This document shows positions 41,323 through 51,231 of a stretch of DNA of 64,000 nt, one piece after another; the first letter of the stretch is position 1, and each line of letters opens with the position of its first letter. The translations under genes were made by a program, and so were the position numbers. The notes under the pieces were generated by a model. That model was not told the DNA's origin. It did not search any database and saw only the letters and a program-made list of their open reading frames with translations. This DNA comes from Burkholderiales bacterium (GTDB lineage Bacteria > Pseudomonadota > Gammaproteobacteria > Burkholderiales > Burkholderiaceae_C): assembly GCA_947448955.1 (NCBI GenBank), contig CANFPU010000003.1, positions 1 through 64,000 on the forward strand, written 5' to 3'.

Positions 41323-42267
41323 TTAGGCCAAGGCCACCCACTCGCCATCGGCCCTCAGCACGCCATCGGCGAGCAGCCGGTCGATGGTCTGATGGGCCAG
41401 TGCTTGCGCCAGATCGGCATCGCCCTCGAAGGCCAGCGCCTGCCCCATGACGCGGGTGTTGGCGATCCAGGAGACCAGCGCCGCCCGCGGCTTGGCTCGG
41501 TGTTCGAGCATGTGGTAGCTGATCAGCGCGCGCGCCGCATGCTGGCGGTGCTTGATCGGCGCTGCGACAAAGGCCTGCAGCCGCTGGCGCGAGGCGGTCA
41601 GCGCTGAAGCGACATCGCAAAATGGTTGGCCGTGACCCGGTAACACCCAGGCCGGTCGCAAGCCTTCGATCAAATCCAAGGCTTGGTCTGCGGCGTCGAA
41701 GCCGGGCTCGCCCACCAACTCGGGAAAGATGATGGCCAGCCGGCTTTCCCACAGTGCGTCGCCGCTGATCAAGGTCCGGCTGATCGGCTCGAACAACAGC
41801 ACCGCGTCGGGGTCGTGGCCAGGTGCGGCATGCACCTCCCAGTCACGAGGGCCGAGTCGGAGCGTGTCGCCGTCGCTGAGAAAGGCCTGCGGCGTGAAGG
41901 GCTCGCACTGCTGGCTGATGTCCCGGTAGCCCAGACCGACCTCGTCCCAGGGCAGTAGGCGGTCGCGGTAGCCCAGCGGCACGCTGATGCGCAGGCCGTC
42001 CCAGCGCCGCGCCAGGCTGGCGTTGGCGCCGCAATGATCGGAATGCAGATGGGTGTTGACGACCTGGGTCAGTGTCGCGCCGCGCAGCGCTTGCTCGATC
42101 AGCGCCAGGGTCTGGCCGGCGTGGCTGAAGTAACCGGTGTCAACGACGGTGGCGCCGGTTTCGCTGCCACGGAACACCATGTTGTTGGCGGACAGCCAAC
42201 CCCGTACCAGCACCTGGACGCCGATCTCTTCGGGCAGTGTGGCGCTGGGCGGCAAGGTCGAGGTCAT
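41323..42267 (-). CDS. MBL-fold metallo-hydrolase
   Basis: A 314-aa metallo-beta-lactamase-fold hydrolase. The metal motif is VVNTHLHSDHCG (HxHxDH), with AAPGHDPDAVLLF and SGDALWES providing further ligands and the later PGHGQPF the last His. A C-terminal helical domain is present. The substrate could be a thioester or lactone; nothing in the context decides. The start at 42267 (MTSTLPPSATLP) replaces the track's upstream choice. Confidence 0.88.
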   Translation of the reverse strand: MTSTLPPSATLPEEIGVQVLVRGWLSANNMVFRGSETGATVVDTGYFSHAGQTLALIEQALRGATLTQVVNTHLHSDHCGANASLARRWDGLRISVPLGYRDRLLPWDEVGLGYRDISQQCEPFTPQAFLSDGDTLRLGPRDWEVHAAPGHDPDAVLLFEPISRTLISGDALWESRLAIIFPELVGEPGFDAADQALDLIEGLRPAWVLPGHGQPFCDVASALTASRQRLQAFVAAPIKHRQHAARALISYHMLEHRAKPRAALVSWIANTRVMGQALAFEGDADLAQALAHQTIDRLLADGVLRADGEWVALA

Positions 42268-42329
42268 GGGTTGCGCAGGGGTGGACAAGCCCGGATTCAA
42301 GCACAGCCGGCCCGGCCCGCGCGGGGACC

Positions 42330-42358
42330 GGGTCTCCCTCAGGTCTCCCCGGGTCTCC
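42330..42358. repeat. Three direct copies of GGTCTCCC
   Basis: GGTCTCCC occurs at 42330, 42341 and 42351 in the gap between the MBL-fold gene and the next gene's stop. Purpose unknown; possibly a small binding-site array or simple slippage. Confidence 0.6.
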
Positions 42359-42369
42359 CCTCTGAGCGA

Positions 42370-43101
42370 TCAGGGAAGTTGTGCCACCACCGCACTGGCC
42401 GCGCCACCTTGGGCCAGCGCTTGCGCATCGGCGGCGAACAATGCGGCGGCCAGCGCGCGCTCGCGTTCGCCAACCAGGCGCAGGAACTCGCCGGCGCCTT
42501 GCATCGCCCCAAAAGCCGCGAAGCCGGATTCCAGAAAGCCTTGCAGCGCGGACAGGCCGGCAGCCTGCGCCGGGACACGCATCAGTCGCAGGCTGGACCG
42601 CAACCAACGGCTGCGGGTGAAGCCGTCCAGCGCCCGACCGATGGTCAGCGTGAGTGCGATCTGCTGCTCGCGCGCCGGCGCCCGGCCCGTGGCTTGCCAG
42701 GCTTGTACATAACCGGCGGCATCCGCTGGCAGCCCCGGCAGGTGGCGGGCCACGGTGTCATCGAGCGCCTCGGACAGCGCGTGCAGCTGGCCGAGCGCTT
42801 CCACGGTCTCGACCACTTCATGCGGAAACAAGCGCACCAGCCCGGGCACCACTCGGGCGAACTGGCTGTCGCGGTCGCCGAACTCCTGAGGCCCATACAG
42901 CTCGTCAAGAAAAAACCGGGTCGCCGCCCGGTAGCGCGGCGAGGCGAGCAGGTCGGCATAGCTTTTTTCGAAGCGCTTGGCCTGGTAGGTCTTGATCGAT
43001 CGCACCCGGTCGGCCAATGCGGGGTCGCCATGCCGTGCTTCGCGGAGCTGCGTCACCGTGTTCAGGTGGGCCCGGATGCGGTCGGCGATCAAGGAGGTCA
43101 T
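42370..43101 (-). CDS. FFLEELY-motif-like conserved protein of unknown function
   Basis: A 243-aa, mostly helical soluble protein. It contains YRAATRFFLDELYGPQEFGDRDSQFARVVPGLVRLFP, resembling the FFLEELY motif family widely conserved in beta- and gammaproteobacteria. No catalytic motif is obvious. It is transcribed towards the MBL-fold gene and divergent from the alpha/beta hydrolase. The family name is from memory of the motif only. Confidence 0.75.
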   Translation of the reverse strand: MTSLIADRIRAHLNTVTQLREARHGDPALADRVRSIKTYQAKRFEKSYADLLASPRYRAATRFFLDELYGPQEFGDRDSQFARVVPGLVRLFPHEVVETVEALGQLHALSEALDDTVARHLPGLPADAAGYVQAWQATGRAPAREQQIALTLTIGRALDGFTRSRWLRSSLRLMRVPAQAAGLSALQGFLESGFAAFGAMQGAGEFLRLVGERERALAAALFAADAQALAQGGAASAVVAQLP

Positions 43102-43196
43102 GGCTGCAGGTTACCCCGCTGGCTTGCATCGCAGCAAGGTCCCGCCGTGAACAGCTTGGCCGGTACCCGCGACGTGGTTCATGCGAGACTGGGCTG

Positions 43197-44126
43197 ATGG
43201 TGGCGTTGATGCAAAGGTGCGGGGTGGCAGTCGCGCTGTTGGCGGCTTGTGGCTGGGGAGCTTGGTGCTGGCACCGAGGTCTTGGCTTGGGCGCGTACTG
43301 GTTTGGGCTGGTGTTGGCGCTGGCGCCGCAAGCGCCTGTGTTGGCGCTGGAGTTCTTGCTGCTGGCCAGCCTGGGTCGCGACCCGAGCATGGCGCGGCCA
43401 GGGGCGGGTTCGCTGTTGCGAGCCTGGGCCAGCGAGGTGATCACCGCCTGGCAGGTGTTCGGCTGGCGCCAGCCCTTTGCCGCCGACCGGACGCCCGATT
43501 TGCTGGGTCAGCCGGACCGCATTGGCGTGCTGTTGCTGCACGGATATGGCTGTAACCGCGGCCTGTGGACGCCCTGGTTGCAGCGCCTGCGCCAGCTCGG
43601 TGTCCCTTGCACCGCGTTGACGCTCGAGCCTGCGTTCGGTCGCATCGAACGCTGCTTGCCGGCGGTCGAGGCGGCGGTACTCGACCTGACGCGGCAAAGC
43701 GGTCGGGCGCCGCTGCTGGTGGGTCACAGCATGGGCGGCTTGGTCGCGCGGGCCTGGCTCGCTGCGCAGGCCGACAGCCCAGCGGCCGATGCGCGCGTGC
43801 TCGGCGTCGTGACGATCGCGACGCCGCACCATGGCACCTGGCTCGCGCGTTTCGGGGTCGGCCCCAACGCGCGCCAGATGCGACGCGACAGCGGCTGGCT
43901 GGCGGCGCTGGCAGCGCGCGAGACGCCGCAGCGCCTGGCGCGCTTCACTTGTTTTTACAGCCACGCCGACAACCTGGTGATGCCGGCCCGTTCGGCGATG
44001 CTCGAAGGTGCCGACAACCGCCACCTCGACGGTGTCGCGCATGTGCAGATGCTGTTCGAGCCGGCGGTGTTGGACGAGGTGTTGCGCCGGGTCGGTGCAG
44101 GATCGCGAGACGTCGGCGAGCGCTGA
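43197..44126 (+). CDS. Alpha/beta-fold hydrolase/lipase with N-terminal membrane anchor
   Basis: A 309-aa protein with two N-terminal hydrophobic helices (VAVALLAACGWGAWCW and YWFGLVLALAPQAPVLALEFLLL) followed by an alpha/beta hydrolase domain. The oxyanion motif is VLLLHGYGCNRGLW, the nucleophile elbow VGHSMGGLVAR, and the catalytic His is probably in LDGVAHVQM. Resembles membrane-linked triacylglycerol lipase/acyltransferase-like esterases. The start at 43197 is chosen because the track's upstream residues read through the neighbouring gene's 5' end. Confidence 0.86.
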   Translation: MVALMQRCGVAVALLAACGWGAWCWHRGLGLGAYWFGLVLALAPQAPVLALEFLLLASLGRDPSMARPGAGSLLRAWASEVITAWQVFGWRQPFAADRTPDLLGQPDRIGVLLLHGYGCNRGLWTPWLQRLRQLGVPCTALTLEPAFGRIERCLPAVEAAVLDLTRQSGRAPLLVGHSMGGLVARAWLAAQADSPAADARVLGVVTIATPHHGTWLARFGVGPNARQMRRDSGWLAALAARETPQRLARFTCFYSHADNLVMPARSAMLEGADNRHLDGVAHVQMLFEPAVLDEVLRRVGAGSRDVGER

Positions 44127-44135
44127 CCCGCTGGG

Positions 44136-44993
44136 CTACAGGCTCAGGCTGTGCAGCAGGTGCAGCGTGGGCGCCGGAGCCAGATTGAGCAGTTCGGCGA
44201 TGGCCGTCACATCGTCGGGCAGGGCTGGGTTGTCCCAGCCCTGTTCACTGTGGCGGGCCAGCTGGATCGCCAGTTGCACGTTGCGCACCTGGGCCAGTTG
44301 GCTCTCGCGGCCATTGCTGATACGCACCAGCAGTTCGGGCAGTCGCCAGCGGTTCATCAGCGCTTGTTGCAACTCGCCGAGTTCGATGTGTAGCAGCGCG
44401 CGCTGTGCGGTGCGCGACCGCAAGCCGGGCTGTTCGTGCTGGCGCTTGAGCACGGCCAGCGCCAGTGACGGCGCATGCAGCCACAGCAGCATTTCGGCGA
44501 AGCCGTGCAGCAGGGCGGCTTCGTGGATCTGCGCTGCGTCGTGGTCCTGACGGTGCACCGCAAATCCCAGCGCGAAGCGGGCCGCGCGGTGGGCGCGTTG
44601 CAGCACCCGGTTCAGCCCGGCCTGGGCGACGGGCTGTCTGGCAAGGCGCTGTTCGACCGCGGTGAGTTGGTCAAAATCGCGAAAGAAAGGCGTGATCCCC
44701 AGCATCACCAGCGCTTCGGTGGCGGTCTCCGGGTCGGAGCGCTCGCGGTCGCGGCGCAGCGCGGCGACGTGGCGCAGCAGCTTGAGCGTCATCAGCGGGT
44801 CGGCGGCCAGCGTGTCGGCCAGCGAATGGGCATCCACCGCGTCTTCGTGGGCCCGCAGGCCGTCCAGCGCCTCGATGGTGGTCGCCAGGACCGGGATGTC
44901 GCAGCGCTCAAAGGCGGCGGTCCAGCCCGCCACATCGGGTGGCGCCAGGCTGATGAAGGCTGCGGGTTCGGAGGGGTCGGGAGCCCGGTTCAT
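44136..44993 (-). CDS. HDOD domain protein
   Basis: A 285-aa protein with an HDOD-type helical domain. IPVLATTIEALDGLRAHEDAVDAHSLADTLAADPLMTLKLLRHVA is the typical start, with ETATEALVMLGITPFFRDF, then IHEAALLHGFAEMLLW, an HD-like helix without the full metal-binding set. HDOD proteins act in signalling and stress regulation. The track adds 66 spurious upstream codons; 44993 is used. It is divergent from the RND efflux operon and has no partner gene here. Confidence 0.85.
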   Translation of the reverse strand: MNRAPDPSEPAAFISLAPPDVAGWTAAFERCDIPVLATTIEALDGLRAHEDAVDAHSLADTLAADPLMTLKLLRHVAALRRDRERSDPETATEALVMLGITPFFRDFDQLTAVEQRLARQPVAQAGLNRVLQRAHRAARFALGFAVHRQDHDAAQIHEAALLHGFAEMLLWLHAPSLALAVLKRQHEQPGLRSRTAQRALLHIELGELQQALMNRWRLPELLVRISNGRESQLAQVRNVQLAIQLARHSEQGWDNPALPDDVTAIAELLNLAPAPTLHLLHSLSL

Positions 44994-45207
44994 GGGGACG
45001 TGCGGGTGGTCGGAGTCTTGGCGGTACTTCGGCGCTTGCGGCGGCGGCTTGAGCGGCGCCAGCGGTTCTTCAAACGGCCGGCTTGTGGGGCCGCTGCAAC
45101 CCAGCGTGGCGCGTGGTCTGGTCGATGTGACAACATCTCGGGCATTCGCTCCGGATGGCTCGCCACGCATCCGACCGTCTGACGACATCACCTGCCTGAA
45201 CCCTCTG

Positions 45208-46488
45208 ATGAACCTGCCCCTTTTGATCGCTTGTCCTGTGCTGCGGGTTTCGCTCGCTGCGTCCTGTCTGTTGGCGTTGTCCGGCTGTGGTCAGCCTGAG
45301 TCGCCCAAGGGCCCGCCCGGTGGCGGCATGCCACCGCCGAGCGTCGGCGTGGTCACGGTGCAACCCGGTTCAGTGGCGCTGAGCACCGATTTGCCGGGTC
45401 GGCTCGAGGCCTGGCGGGTGGCGCAGGTGCGGGCCCGGGTGCCGGGCATCGTGTCGCAGCGGCTGTTCACGGAAGGCGCACTGGTGAGCGCAGGCCAGCC
45501 GCTGTTTCAGCTCGATGATGCAGCCCTCCGGGCCGCGCTGGCCAGCGCAGAGGCGGCTGTTGCGCGGGCTGAGGCTGGCCAAGCCCAGGCCCAGGCCCAA
45601 CTCCAGCGCAACCAGCCCTTGGCCGACGCCCGCGCGATCAGCGCGCAGGAATGGTTGCTGACGCAGACCACGCACAAGCAGGCCCAGGCTGATGCGGCCA
45701 CCGCGCGTGCTGCCGCGATGACCGCCCGCATCAACCTCGATTACTCGGCCATCAAGGCGCCGATCGCCGGGCGTATCGGCCGCGCGTTGGTGACCGAAGG
45801 CGCGCTGGTCGGTCAAGGTGATGCGACCCAGTTGGCGGTGATCCAACAGACCCATCCGCTGTATGTCAACTTCACCCAGCCCGCAGCCGACGCGCTGCGG
45901 CTGCGCAAGGCTTTCGATGCCGGACAACTCAAGCGTGCCGGCGCTGGCGCTGCGGCCGAAATCCGGGTCTTGCTCGATGACGGCAGCGTATATCCGCTAC
46001 CGGCCAAGCTGCTGTTCAGCGACCCGACGGTCGATGCGGCCACCGGCCAGGTCAGCTTGCGCGCCGAGGTGCCCAATCCCAAGGGCGAACTGCTGCCGGG
46101 GCTGTTCGTGAAAGTTCGGCTGGTGCAGGCCAGCAGCGAGAACTCGATTCGGCTGCCGCAGCAATCGGTCACGCGGGGCCCGCTGGGCGACAGCGTGCTG
46201 GTGGTGGGCGCTGACAACAAGCCGGTGCCGCGCAAGATCAGCGTCGGCGCCAGCCAGGGAACGGATTGGGTCGTGCTCGGCGGCCTGCAGGCGGGTGAGA
46301 AGGTGATGGTCGACGGCTTCCAGAAGTTGGCGATGGTGCCGCCCGGCACGCCGGTCAATCCGGTGCCCTGGACAGCGCGGCCCGCTGTGGCGCCGCCAGC
46401 AGCGCCCGCTTCTGCCGGTGCCGCTGCAGCCCTTGCCTCTGCGGCCACTGCACTGGCTGCGGCGCCATCGTCCGCCGCCAGCCGCTGA
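45208..46488 (+). CDS. RND efflux periplasmic adaptor lipoprotein (AcrA/MexA-like)
   Basis: A 426-aa adaptor of a tripartite drug efflux pump. Lipobox LLALSGCGQ is followed by PSVGVVTVQPGSVALSTDLPGRLEAWRVAQVRARVPGIV, typical of AcrA/MexA. The coiled-coil hairpin is Ala/Gln-rich (about 100-170), then DYSAIKAPIAGRIGRALVTEGALV, the barrel domain and a Pro/Ala-rich tail. The track ORF extends 182 codons too far upstream. Operon order is adaptor, pump, outer-membrane factor. Confidence 0.95.
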   Translation: MNLPLLIACPVLRVSLAASCLLALSGCGQPESPKGPPGGGMPPPSVGVVTVQPGSVALSTDLPGRLEAWRVAQVRARVPGIVSQRLFTEGALVSAGQPLFQLDDAALRAALASAEAAVARAEAGQAQAQAQLQRNQPLADARAISAQEWLLTQTTHKQAQADAATARAAAMTARINLDYSAIKAPIAGRIGRALVTEGALVGQGDATQLAVIQQTHPLYVNFTQPAADALRLRKAFDAGQLKRAGAGAAAEIRVLLDDGSVYPLPAKLLFSDPTVDAATGQVSLRAEVPNPKGELLPGLFVKVRLVQASSENSIRLPQQSVTRGPLGDSVLVVGADNKPVPRKISVGASQGTDWVVLGGLQAGEKVMVDGFQKLAMVPPGTPVNPVPWTARPAVAPPAAPASAGAAAALASAATALAAAPSSAASR

Positions 46489-46503
46489 TCCGGGACGACC
46501 AGC

Positions 46504-49500
46504 ATGCTCTCCGGATTCTTCATCGATCGCCCGATCTTCGCCTGGGTGATCGCGCTGTTCATCGCCGGCCTCGGCGGTGTGGCCATCACCAAGCTGCCGG
46601 TGGCGCAGTACCCCACGGTGGCGCCACCGTCCATCGTCATCACCGCCAACTACCCCGGCGCGTCGGCCAGCGTGCTCGAAGACAGCGTGCTGTCGGTCAT
46701 AGAGCAAGAGCTCAACGGCGCGCCCGGCATGATTTACATGGAAGCGATTGCCCAGGCCAACGGCGCGGGCACGATCACGGCCACCTTCGAGACCGGCACC
46801 GACGTCAACCTGGCCCAGGTCGAGGTGCAGAACCGCTTGTCGCGCGCCACGCCGCGCCTGCCCAGCGCGGTGGTTCAGCAGGGCGTTCGTATCGACAAGG
46901 CACGCTCGAACTTCCTGCTCTTCGTCTCGCTGACGTCGACCAACCCGGCCGATGATCCGATTTCGCTGGGCGACTATGCTGCGCGCTACATCCAGCCCGA
47001 GCTGCAACGCATTCCCGGCGTCGGCCAGGCCCAGCTCTTCGGCACCGAGCGGGCGATGCGGATCTGGCTGGAGCCGGCCAAACTGGTGGCGTTCGGGTTG
47101 TCGCCGGTGGACGTCACCAACGCGATCCGCAGCCAGAACGCGCAGGTCTCGGCCGGTAACCTGGGTGAGCAGCCCAGCGCGGCCGGTCAGACCATGAGCG
47201 CGACGGTCGTCGTCAACGGTCAGATGGCCAACGTGGCGCAGTTCGGTGCGATCGTGCTGCGCGCCAACGCCGACGGCAGTTCGGTGCGGTTGCGCGACGT
47301 GGCGCGTATCGAATTGGGCGGGCAAGGCTATGGCAGCTTCTCGCGGCTCAACGGCCAGCCCAGCGCGGGCGTGGGCGTGCAGCTCTCGCCTTCCGGCAAC
47401 GCGCTGTCTACCGCCGACGCCGTCAAGGCGCGGATGGAGCAGTTGAAGGTCTATTTCCCGCCTGGCATGGAATACAAGGTGCCGTACGACAGCTCGAAGT
47501 TCGTCCGAATCTCGATCAAGCAGGTGGTCGAGACCTTGGCCGAGGCGGTGGCGCTGGTGTTCGTGGTGATGCTGATCTTCCTGCAGAACCTGCGCTACAC
47601 GCTGATCCCCACGATCGTCGTGCCGGTCGCGCTGCTGGGTACGTTCGGCATGCTGCTGGCGCTGGGTTACTCGATCAACGTGCTGACCCTCTTCGGCATG
47701 GTGCTGGCGATCGGCATCCTGGTCGACGACGCAATCGTCGTGGTGGAGAACGTCGAACGCCTGATGGCCGACGAGGGCCTGGGCCCGCGCGAGGCCACCC
47801 GCAAAGCGATGGGCCAGATCACTGGCGCGGTGATCGGCATCACCGTGGTGCTGGTCAGCGTGTTCGTGCCCATGGCCTTTTTCTCTGGCGCGGTGGGCAG
47901 CATCTACCGCCAGTTCTCGCTGGCAATGGTCTCGGCGATCTTGTTCTCGGCTTTTCTGGCGCTGACCCTGACGCCGGCGCTGTGCGCGACCTTCTTGAAG
48001 CCGATCAGCGCCCACCAGCAGCGCCGCGGCTTCTTCGGCTTGTTCAACCGTGGCTTCAAGCGCACCACCCAGGGCTACCAGTCGACCGTGGCAAGGGTGC
48101 TGCCCAGGGCTGGACGCTGGATGCTGGTTTTCGGTGCGGTGATCGCCGCGGTGGCTTTGATGTATGGCCGGCTGCCGACCTCCTTCCTGCCCAATGAGGA
48201 CCAGGGCTACCTGATCGTCAACGTGCAATTGCCGCCCGGCGCGACGACCGAACGCACCACCGCGGTGATGAAGCAGGTGGAGGGCTTCTTCTTGAAGCAA
48301 CCTGAGGTCGACCAGGTGGTCGCGGTGCTGGGCTTTAGTTTTTCGGGCCAGGGTCAGAATTCGGGTCTGGTGTTCGTGCCATTGAAGGACTGGCGCGAGC
48401 GGATCGGCAAGCAGCAGTCGGCGCAGGCGCTGGCTGGCCGGGCGTTCGGTGCGTTCATGGCCATCCGCGACGGTTTCGTCTACCCCTTGAGCCCGCCGCC
48501 GATTCCCGAGCTTGGGACCGCCACAGGATTCAACTTCCGGCTGCAAGACCGCGGTGGCAATGGCCACGACGCGCTGCTGGCCGCGCGCAACCAGTTGCTG
48601 GGCATGGCGCGCCAGAGCAAGCTGTTGGCTGGCGTGCGGCCCGACGGATTGGAGGACGCACCGCAGCTGCAGCTCGACATCGACCGCGAGCGGGCTTACG
48701 TTCAAGGCGTGGGTTTCGAGGCGATCAACAACCTGTTGTCCACGGCCGTGGGCTCGGCATACGTCAACGACTTCTCGAGCAAGGGTCGGCTGCAGCGGGT
48801 GATCGTGCAGGCCGACGCCACTGCGCGCATGCTGCCCGAGGATTTGCTCAAGCTGCAGGTGCCGAACAACCGGGGTCAGTTGGTGCCGGTTTCGTCTTTT
48901 GCCACCACGCGCTGGATCAACGGCCCCATGCAGACCACCCGCTACAACGGCTACCCTGCGATGCGTCTGGCCGGCGACGCCGCGCCAGGCCTGTCCACCG
49001 GGCAGGCGATGCAGGAGATGGAGGCCTTGGCGGCCAAGTTGCCGCCGGGCTTCGGCTTCGAGTGGACGGGTGTCTCGCGCGAGGAAAAGCTCTCGGGCGC
49101 GCAGGCAGGCATCCTGCTGGCGTTCTCGATGCTCGCGGTCTTCCTGTGCCTGGCCGCGCTCTACGAGAGCTGGGCGATCCCGCTGGCGGTGTTGCTGGTG
49201 GTGCCGCTGGGCGTGCTGGGTGCGCTGTCCGGGGTCTGGCTGCGCGACATGCCCAACGATGTTTACTTCAAGGTCGGCTTGATCACGGTGATCGGGCTGT
49301 CGGCCAAGAATGCGATTCTGATCATCGAGTTTGCCAAGGACTTGCAGGCTGAAGGGCTGGGCCTGATCGAGGCCACGCTCACCGCTTGCCACCTGCGCTT
49401 TCGGCCGATCATCATGACCTCGCTGGCCTTCATCCTGGGTGTGCTGCCGCTGGCGCTGTCGACCGGTGCGGGCTCGGCCAGCCAGCGCGCGATCGGTACC

Positions 49501-49698
49501 GGGGTGATGGGCGGGATGATCACCGCCACTGTGCTCGCGGTGTTCTTCGTGCCGGTGTTCTACGTGGTCGTCAGGCGCTTGTTCCCGGTCACACATGTGG
49601 CCCCGCACACCACCTCGATCTCGGCGCCCAGACCGCCCTCGCCGGTGCCGCATGCGGTACCTCAGTCGTCCGGCACCGCGTTGGGAGACGTGGCATGA
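46504..49698 (+). CDS. RND multidrug efflux pump, HAE-1 family (AcrB/MexB-like)
   Basis: Proton-driven inner-membrane pump (1064 aa). Begins MLSGFFIDRPIFAWVIALFIAGLGG with GGVAITKLPVAQYPTVAPP, a clear HAE-1 signature. The proton-relay Asp pair is in MVLAIGILVDDAIVVVENVER (TM4) and the TM10-11 partner Lys in GLSAKNAILIIEFAKDL. It transports amphiphilic drugs or solvents from periplasm and membrane to the outer-membrane channel. The stop overlaps the outer-membrane factor start (ATGA). Confidence 0.97.
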   Translation: MLSGFFIDRPIFAWVIALFIAGLGGVAITKLPVAQYPTVAPPSIVITANYPGASASVLEDSVLSVIEQELNGAPGMIYMEAIAQANGAGTITATFETGTDVNLAQVEVQNRLSRATPRLPSAVVQQGVRIDKARSNFLLFVSLTSTNPADDPISLGDYAARYIQPELQRIPGVGQAQLFGTERAMRIWLEPAKLVAFGLSPVDVTNAIRSQNAQVSAGNLGEQPSAAGQTMSATVVVNGQMANVAQFGAIVLRANADGSSVRLRDVARIELGGQGYGSFSRLNGQPSAGVGVQLSPSGNALSTADAVKARMEQLKVYFPPGMEYKVPYDSSKFVRISIKQVVETLAEAVALVFVVMLIFLQNLRYTLIPTIVVPVALLGTFGMLLALGYSINVLTLFGMVLAIGILVDDAIVVVENVERLMADEGLGPREATRKAMGQITGAVIGITVVLVSVFVPMAFFSGAVGSIYRQFSLAMVSAILFSAFLALTLTPALCATFLKPISAHQQRRGFFGLFNRGFKRTTQGYQSTVARVLPRAGRWMLVFGAVIAAVALMYGRLPTSFLPNEDQGYLIVNVQLPPGATTERTTAVMKQVEGFFLKQPEVDQVVAVLGFSFSGQGQNSGLVFVPLKDWRERIGKQQSAQALAGRAFGAFMAIRDGFVYPLSPPPIPELGTATGFNFRLQDRGGNGHDALLAARNQLLGMARQSKLLAGVRPDGLEDAPQLQLDIDRERAYVQGVGFEAINNLLSTAVGSAYVNDFSSKGRLQRVIVQADATARMLPEDLLKLQVPNNRGQLVPVSSFATTRWINGPMQTTRYNGYPAMRLAGDAAPGLSTGQAMQEMEALAAKLPPGFGFEWTGVSREEKLSGAQAGILLAFSMLAVFLCLAALYESWAIPLAVLLVVPLGVLGALSGVWLRDMPNDVYFKVGLITVIGLSAKNAILIIEFAKDLQAEGLGLIEATLTACHLRFRPIIMTSLAFILGVLPLALSTGAGSASQRAIGTGVMGGMITATVLAVFFVPVFYVVVRRLFPVTHVAPHTTSISAPRPPSPVPHAVPQSSGTALGDVA

Positions 49699-51104
49699 AG
49701 GCAATCCTCGAACGCCGCTGGGTGGCGCGCTGCGCCCCCGCCTTGATCGCGCTGGCGGTTGGTTTATCGGGCTGCGCCGGCGTCGGCCCGCAGCCGATGT
49801 CCGCGGCGCCAGCCGTGCTGCAACAAGCCTCGGTGGCTGCGCAGCTGCCCGCGGGCGCGCTCGCTGCGGCCGACAGGCCGAACTTGGCTTGGCGCGACTG
49901 GGTGCGTGAGCCGCGCCTGATGCAGTGGGTTGAGCTGGCGCTGCAGAACAACCGCGACCTGCGGGTGGCGCTGCTCAACGTGCAGCGGGCTCAGGCCCAG
50001 CTCGGCCTGGCCGACGCCAACCGCCTGCCCACGCTGGGGGTCGGGCTCAATGCCGGCCGTGCCCCCAACTACAAGGGCGTGGAGACCAACGGCCTGAGCG
50101 CCGGGCTGCAAGTCAGCGCCTGGGAGGTTGATCTTTATGGCCGCCTGGCGAGCCTGAGCGATGCGGCGCGGGCCCAGCTGCTGGCGACCGAGGCCGGCCG
50201 CCATGCGGTGTCGGTCAGCCTGGTCGCCGCCGTGGTGCAAGCGGGGTTGGCGTTGCAGGCCGATGGCGAGCTGCTGACGCTGGCGCGTCAGTCGTTGGCC
50301 AGTCGCGAGCAGACGCTCACGCTGACGCAATTGCGCGAATCGGTGGGTGCGGCGTCGCAGCTCGAGCTGCAGGCCCAGCAGACCTTGGCGGCTCAAGCCC
50401 GCGCCACGCTGGCGCAGCTGCTGCGCCAGCAGGCCCAGGACGGCCATGCGCTTTCGCTGCTGCTGGGCCAGCCCTTGCCGGTGTCCCTGGACTCGGCCAG
50501 GCCAGGTTTGGCCGACGAGACCTGGTTGGCGGAGGTGCCGGTGGGCCTGTCGTCGGCGGTCTTGCTGCGCCGGCCCGATGTGATCGCGGCCGAGCAGACG
50601 ATGCGGGCAGCGCAGGCCAACATCGTCGCAGCCAGGGCGGCGTTTTGGCCGACGATCAGCCTCACCGCCCAGGCTGGGCAGGCGTCTAGCCAGCTCTCAG
50701 GTCTGCTGCAAGGCGGCACCTTCGTCTACAGCATCGCGGCCAATGCGCTGCTGACGGTGTTCGATTCAGGCCGCCGTCAGGCCAACGTTGAGCTTGCCCA
50801 GGTGGCGCAGCAGATCGCTCAGGCCCAGTACGAGCGCGCGATCCAGTCGGCATTCCGTGACACTGCCGATGCCTTGGTTGGTTTGGCGACCTGGCGAGAC
50901 CAGCTGGCCGCCCAACGCGAGCAGCGCGACGCCGCCCGCGAAACGGCTCGGCTGACCGAGCTCAAGGCCAGCCAAGGGGCTGCCAGCGTGCTCGAGCGCC
51001 TGGACGCGCAGCGCGCGCTGTGGGCCGCCGAGCAGTCGGTGGTGCAGGTCAGGCTGGCCGAGTTGGCCAACCGGGTGGCGCTGTACAAGGCGCTGGGGGG
51101 CTGA
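49695..51104 (+). CDS. RND efflux outer-membrane factor lipoprotein (NodT/OprM family)
   Basis: A 469-aa TolC-like outer-membrane channel. Signal and lipobox (ALIALAVGLSGCAG), then the NodT-family repeats: LMQWVELALQNNRDLRVALLNVQRAQAQLGLADANRLPTL and, in the second half, VLLRRPDVIAAEQTMRAAQANIVAARAAFWPTISLTAQAG. The start at 49695 overlaps the pump gene stop. It completes a self-sufficient tripartite pump. Confidence 0.95.
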   Translation: MKAILERRWVARCAPALIALAVGLSGCAGVGPQPMSAAPAVLQQASVAAQLPAGALAAADRPNLAWRDWVREPRLMQWVELALQNNRDLRVALLNVQRAQAQLGLADANRLPTLGVGLNAGRAPNYKGVETNGLSAGLQVSAWEVDLYGRLASLSDAARAQLLATEAGRHAVSVSLVAAVVQAGLALQADGELLTLARQSLASREQTLTLTQLRESVGAASQLELQAQQTLAAQARATLAQLLRQQAQDGHALSLLLGQPLPVSLDSARPGLADETWLAEVPVGLSSAVLLRRPDVIAAEQTMRAAQANIVAARAAFWPTISLTAQAGQASSQLSGLLQGGTFVYSIAANALLTVFDSGRRQANVELAQVAQQIAQAQYERAIQSAFRDTADALVGLATWRDQLAAQREQRDAARETARLTELKASQGAASVLERLDAQRALWAAEQSVVQVRLAELANRVALYKALGG

Positions 51105-51231
51105 CGGCGGTGAGGCGGTCCGCATCGGCTTTTCCCGATGGGCTGATTCGTCGCCGTCTTGCGCGCAGGGACCGCGACGTGCTTTGCCGACGTCCGCCTG
51201 GTGCGGTCGCGTTGAACGTTTTCGATCTTTC

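Noticed and set aside
45997-49704. 1235-aa antisense ORF opposite the RND pump
   Set aside because: It is fully antisense to an unmistakable AcrB-like gene, has His/Arg/Gln/Asp-rich composition typical of GC-rich antisense frames and no domain motif.
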